Shown piece after piece: positions 5,448 through 6,991 of a DNA stretch of 6,991 nt. Position numbers and translations under genes: made by a program. The stretch is from Dehalococcoides mccartyi (GTDB lineage Bacteria > Chloroflexota > Dehalococcoidia > UBA2979): NCBI GenBank assembly GCA_945888895.1, contig CAMDAY010000117.1, positions 1 to 6,991 on the forward strand, read 5' to 3'. Within the stretch, counting starts at the first letter, position 1. The number at the start of each line of letters is the position of its first letter. The notes under the pieces are model-generated. The model saw nothing but the letters and a program-made list of their open reading frames with translations. It searched no databases and was not told the DNA's origin.

Positions 5448-6647
5448 ATGGACCTTGACCTCATCCGACGACTCTCCCAATCCGCCGATACGAAGGTGAT
5501 CCTTTGTGTGCTCGACGGCCTCGGGGGCCTGCCCGGCCCTCGAGGCCGCACGGAGCTCGAGGAGGCGGACACGAAGGTCCTCGACCGTCTCGCGGAGCAG
5601 GGGAGCGTCGGCCGCACGATGCCGGTCGGCCCCGGCATCACGCCCGGTTCCGGCCCCGGCCACATCGGGCTCTTCGGCTACGACCCGCTGGTGTACGAGA
5701 TCGGTCGAGGCGCGCTGGAGGGCACGGGCATCGGCTTCGAGCTGGGCCTGAACGACATCGCCGCGCGCGGCAACCTCTGCAACCTCGACGCGTCGGGATT
5801 GATCACCGACCGCCGCGCGGGCCGCATGCCGACAGAGCAAACCGCCGAGGTCTGCAAGCAGCTCAGCACGATCAGGCTGCCGGGCGTCGAGCTCTTCGTG
5901 GAGCCGGTGCAGGACCAGCGGTTTGTCCTCGTCCTGCGTGGCGAGGGCCTGAGCGACCAGCTCGCCGAGACGGACCCGCAGCGCGAGGGCGTCGCACCGA
6001 TCGAGGCGACCGCGACCACGCCCGCGGGCGAGCGCACCGCCGACCTCGTGCGGCAGTGGGTCAACGCCGCCGAGACGATGCTCAAGGGCCGCGCACAGGG
6101 CAATGGGGTGCTGCTCCGTGGCTGGTCGTCGCGCCCGGACATGCCCCCGTTCCCGGAGATCTGGAAGCTCCGCGCCGCCGCCGTCACGGTCTACCCGATG
6201 TACCGCGGCGTGGCGAAGCTCTGCGGCATGGACTCCATCGAGGGCGCTCACTCGTTCGATGAGCAGATCGCGCTCGTGAGGCAGCACTGGGACGACTACG
6301 ACTTCTTCTTCATCCACTACAAGTACACCGACAGTGCAGGGGAGGACGGTGACTTCCAGCGCAAGCAAGAAGCCATCACCGCCTTCGACCGCGCATTGCC
6401 CGGCCTGCTGGACCTCAAGCCGAACGTCCTCGTCGTGACGGGGGACCACTCCACGCCGGCCAGCATGGCGGCGCACTCGTGGCACACCGTGCCGTTGTTG
6501 GTCTGGGGCGACCACGTGCGCAAGGACACCGCGACGAGGTTCTCCGAGACACAGTCCGCCATGGGTGAGATCGGCACGATCCTCGCGAAGGACGTGCTGC
6601 CGATCGCCTTCGCCCACGCCGGGCGCCTCGCGAAGTACGGTGCGTGA
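5448..6647 (+). CDS. apgM: 2,3-bisphosphoglycerate-independent phosphoglycerate mutase, archaeal type (ApgM-like)
   Basis: The 399-residue cytosolic metalloenzyme of the alkaline phosphatase superfamily converts 3-phosphoglycerate to 2-phosphoglycerate through a phospho-Ser intermediate. Length (about 400) and layout fit the archaeal-type class, not the roughly 510-residue GpmI or the 250-residue cofactor-dependent GpmA. Visible motifs: LDGLGG at 22-27 with metal-binding Asp23; PGSGPGHIGLFGYDP at 66-80, where Ser68 is the likely nucleophile; DRRAGR at 121-126; YTDSAGEDGD at 293-302; GDHSTP at 332-337; and HSWHTVPLL at 343-351, supplying further metal ligands. The ATG has GGAG (5439-5442) 5 bases upstream. 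The gene follows pgk after a 57-bp gap with no visible terminator and shares one base with tpiA (TGATG), so the three are probably co-transcribed. Family is secure; exact metal-ligand assignments come from family knowledge. Confidence 0.93.
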   Translation: MDLDLIRRLSQSADTKVILCVLDGLGGLPGPRGRTELEEADTKVLDRLAEQGSVGRTMPVGPGITPGSGPGHIGLFGYDPLVYEIGRGALEGTGIGFELGLNDIAARGNLCNLDASGLITDRRAGRMPTEQTAEVCKQLSTIRLPGVELFVEPVQDQRFVLVLRGEGLSDQLAETDPQREGVAPIEATATTPAGERTADLVRQWVNAAETMLKGRAQGNGVLLRGWSSRPDMPPFPEIWKLRAAAVTVYPMYRGVAKLCGMDSIEGAHSFDEQIALVRQHWDDYDFFFIHYKYTDSAGEDGDFQRKQEAITAFDRALPGLLDLKPNVLVVTGDHSTPASMAAHSWHTVPLLVWGDHVRKDTATRFSETQSAMGEIGTILAKDVLPIAFAHAGRLAKYGA

Positions 6648-6991
6648 TGGCACGGACTCCCGTCATCGGCGGCAACTGGAAGATGAACACCGCGCGCTCC
6701 GAGGCGCAGGATCTGCTGCGTGACGTGCGCGCGCGCCTCGATGGCATCGCGGGCGCCGAGGTGATCGTGTTCCCGCCGGCCCCGTGGATCGCGGACGCCG
6801 CCGACATCCTGTGCAGCAGCGGTATCCGCGTCGGCGTGCAGAACGTCTACTGGGAGCCGAAGGGAGCGTTCACGGGCGAGGTGAGCCCGGTGATGATCGG
6901 CGCGACCGCTAGTGACGTCCTCGTCGGGCACTCCGAGCGGCGCCACGTCTTCGGCGAGACGGACGCCGACACGAACCGCAAGCTGCGCGCC
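6647..6991 (+). CDS. tpiA: Triosephosphate isomerase, N-terminal part (truncated by window edge)
   Basis: The first 115 residues of a TIM-barrel enzyme interconverting dihydroxyacetone phosphate and glyceraldehyde 3-phosphate; the full protein should be about 250 residues and continues past the window. The frame is open to the last base. Active-site signatures are present: GGNWKMN at 8-14 with substrate-binding Asn10 and Lys12, the QNVYWEPKGAFTGEVSP block at 65-81, and VGHSERR at 93-99 with the electrophilic His95 at its canonical number. The catalytic Glu of the second half lies outside. The ATG overlaps the mutase stop by one base (TGATG). No good Shine-Dalgarno lies at normal spacing (GAAG at 6632-6635 is 11 bases away), so translation is probably coupled to the upstream gene. 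A GTG directly before (6644) is an alternative start adding one residue. Confidence 0.96.
   Translation, partial: MARTPVIGGNWKMNTARSEAQDLLRDVRARLDGIAGAEVIVFPPAPWIADAADILCSSGIRVGVQNVYWEPKGAFTGEVSPVMIGATASDVLVGHSERRHVFGETDADTNRKLRA

Noticed and set aside
4830..6653. 607-codon open frame on the - strand opposite the pgk end and the mutase
   Set aside because: It is antisense to two genes with complete family motifs, its translation is Arg/Ala/Val/Asp/Gly-rich with no recognisable domain, and long antisense frames are expected at this GC content.

Overview
The window is very GC-rich (about 70% by eye, not computed) with G/C-biased third codon positions, and every gene I can support is on the + strand. 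It looks like a bacterial chromosome segment coding for central carbon metabolism and isoprenoid synthesis. I saw no sign of a phage, plasmid, insertion sequence or CRISPR array. The mix of an archaeal-type phosphoglycerate mutase, an actinobacterial/chloroflexotal-style polyprenyl synthase (YHLGW near the N-terminus, DDVLGIWGD near the second Asp motif) and a high-GC Pgk/TpiA pair suggests a Chloroflexota-like bacterium (Dehalococcoidia or Thermomicrobia relatives). A deep-branching actinobacterium is the alternative. This taxonomic guess is low confidence.

Layout: positions 1-181 are a non-coding leader. It holds a strong G-rich inverted repeat, a textbook G-quadruplex motif and a possible promoter. 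Next come three tightly packed genes: rpiB (182-640, sugar-phosphate isomerase), a penicillin-acylase-family N-terminal nucleophile hydrolase (666-3047) and a polyprenyl diphosphate synthase (3044-4078). The gaps between them are 25 bp and a 4-base ATGA overlap, so they probably form one transcript. A 133-bp intergenic region (4079-4211) follows, with the best promoter candidate in the window (TTGCTC, 17 bp, TATGAT) and a GGAGG ribosome binding site. It starts a second unit of lower-glycolysis genes: pgk (4212-5390), archaeal-type cofactor-independent phosphoglycerate mutase (5448-6647) and tpiA (6647 to the window end, truncated by the window edge).

How they work together: RpiB links ribose-5-P and ribulose-5-P in the pentose phosphate pathway. 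TpiA interconverts the triose phosphates, Pgk makes 3-phosphoglycerate with ATP formation, and the mutase converts that to 2-phosphoglycerate. Together they cover most of the trunk between triose phosphates and phosphoglycerate, but glyceraldehyde-3-phosphate dehydrogenase and enolase are not in view. The polyprenyl synthase draws on isoprenoid precursors derived from this trunk. The acylase is the functional outlier: its catalytic machinery looks intact, it has no obvious signal peptide, and its substrate cannot be told from sequence.

I found no convincing undescribed system. The most interesting points are the G-quadruplex/hairpin leader, the unusual active-site residues of RpiB, the apparently cytosolic acylase in a housekeeping cluster, and the archaeal-type mutase between pgk and tpiA.
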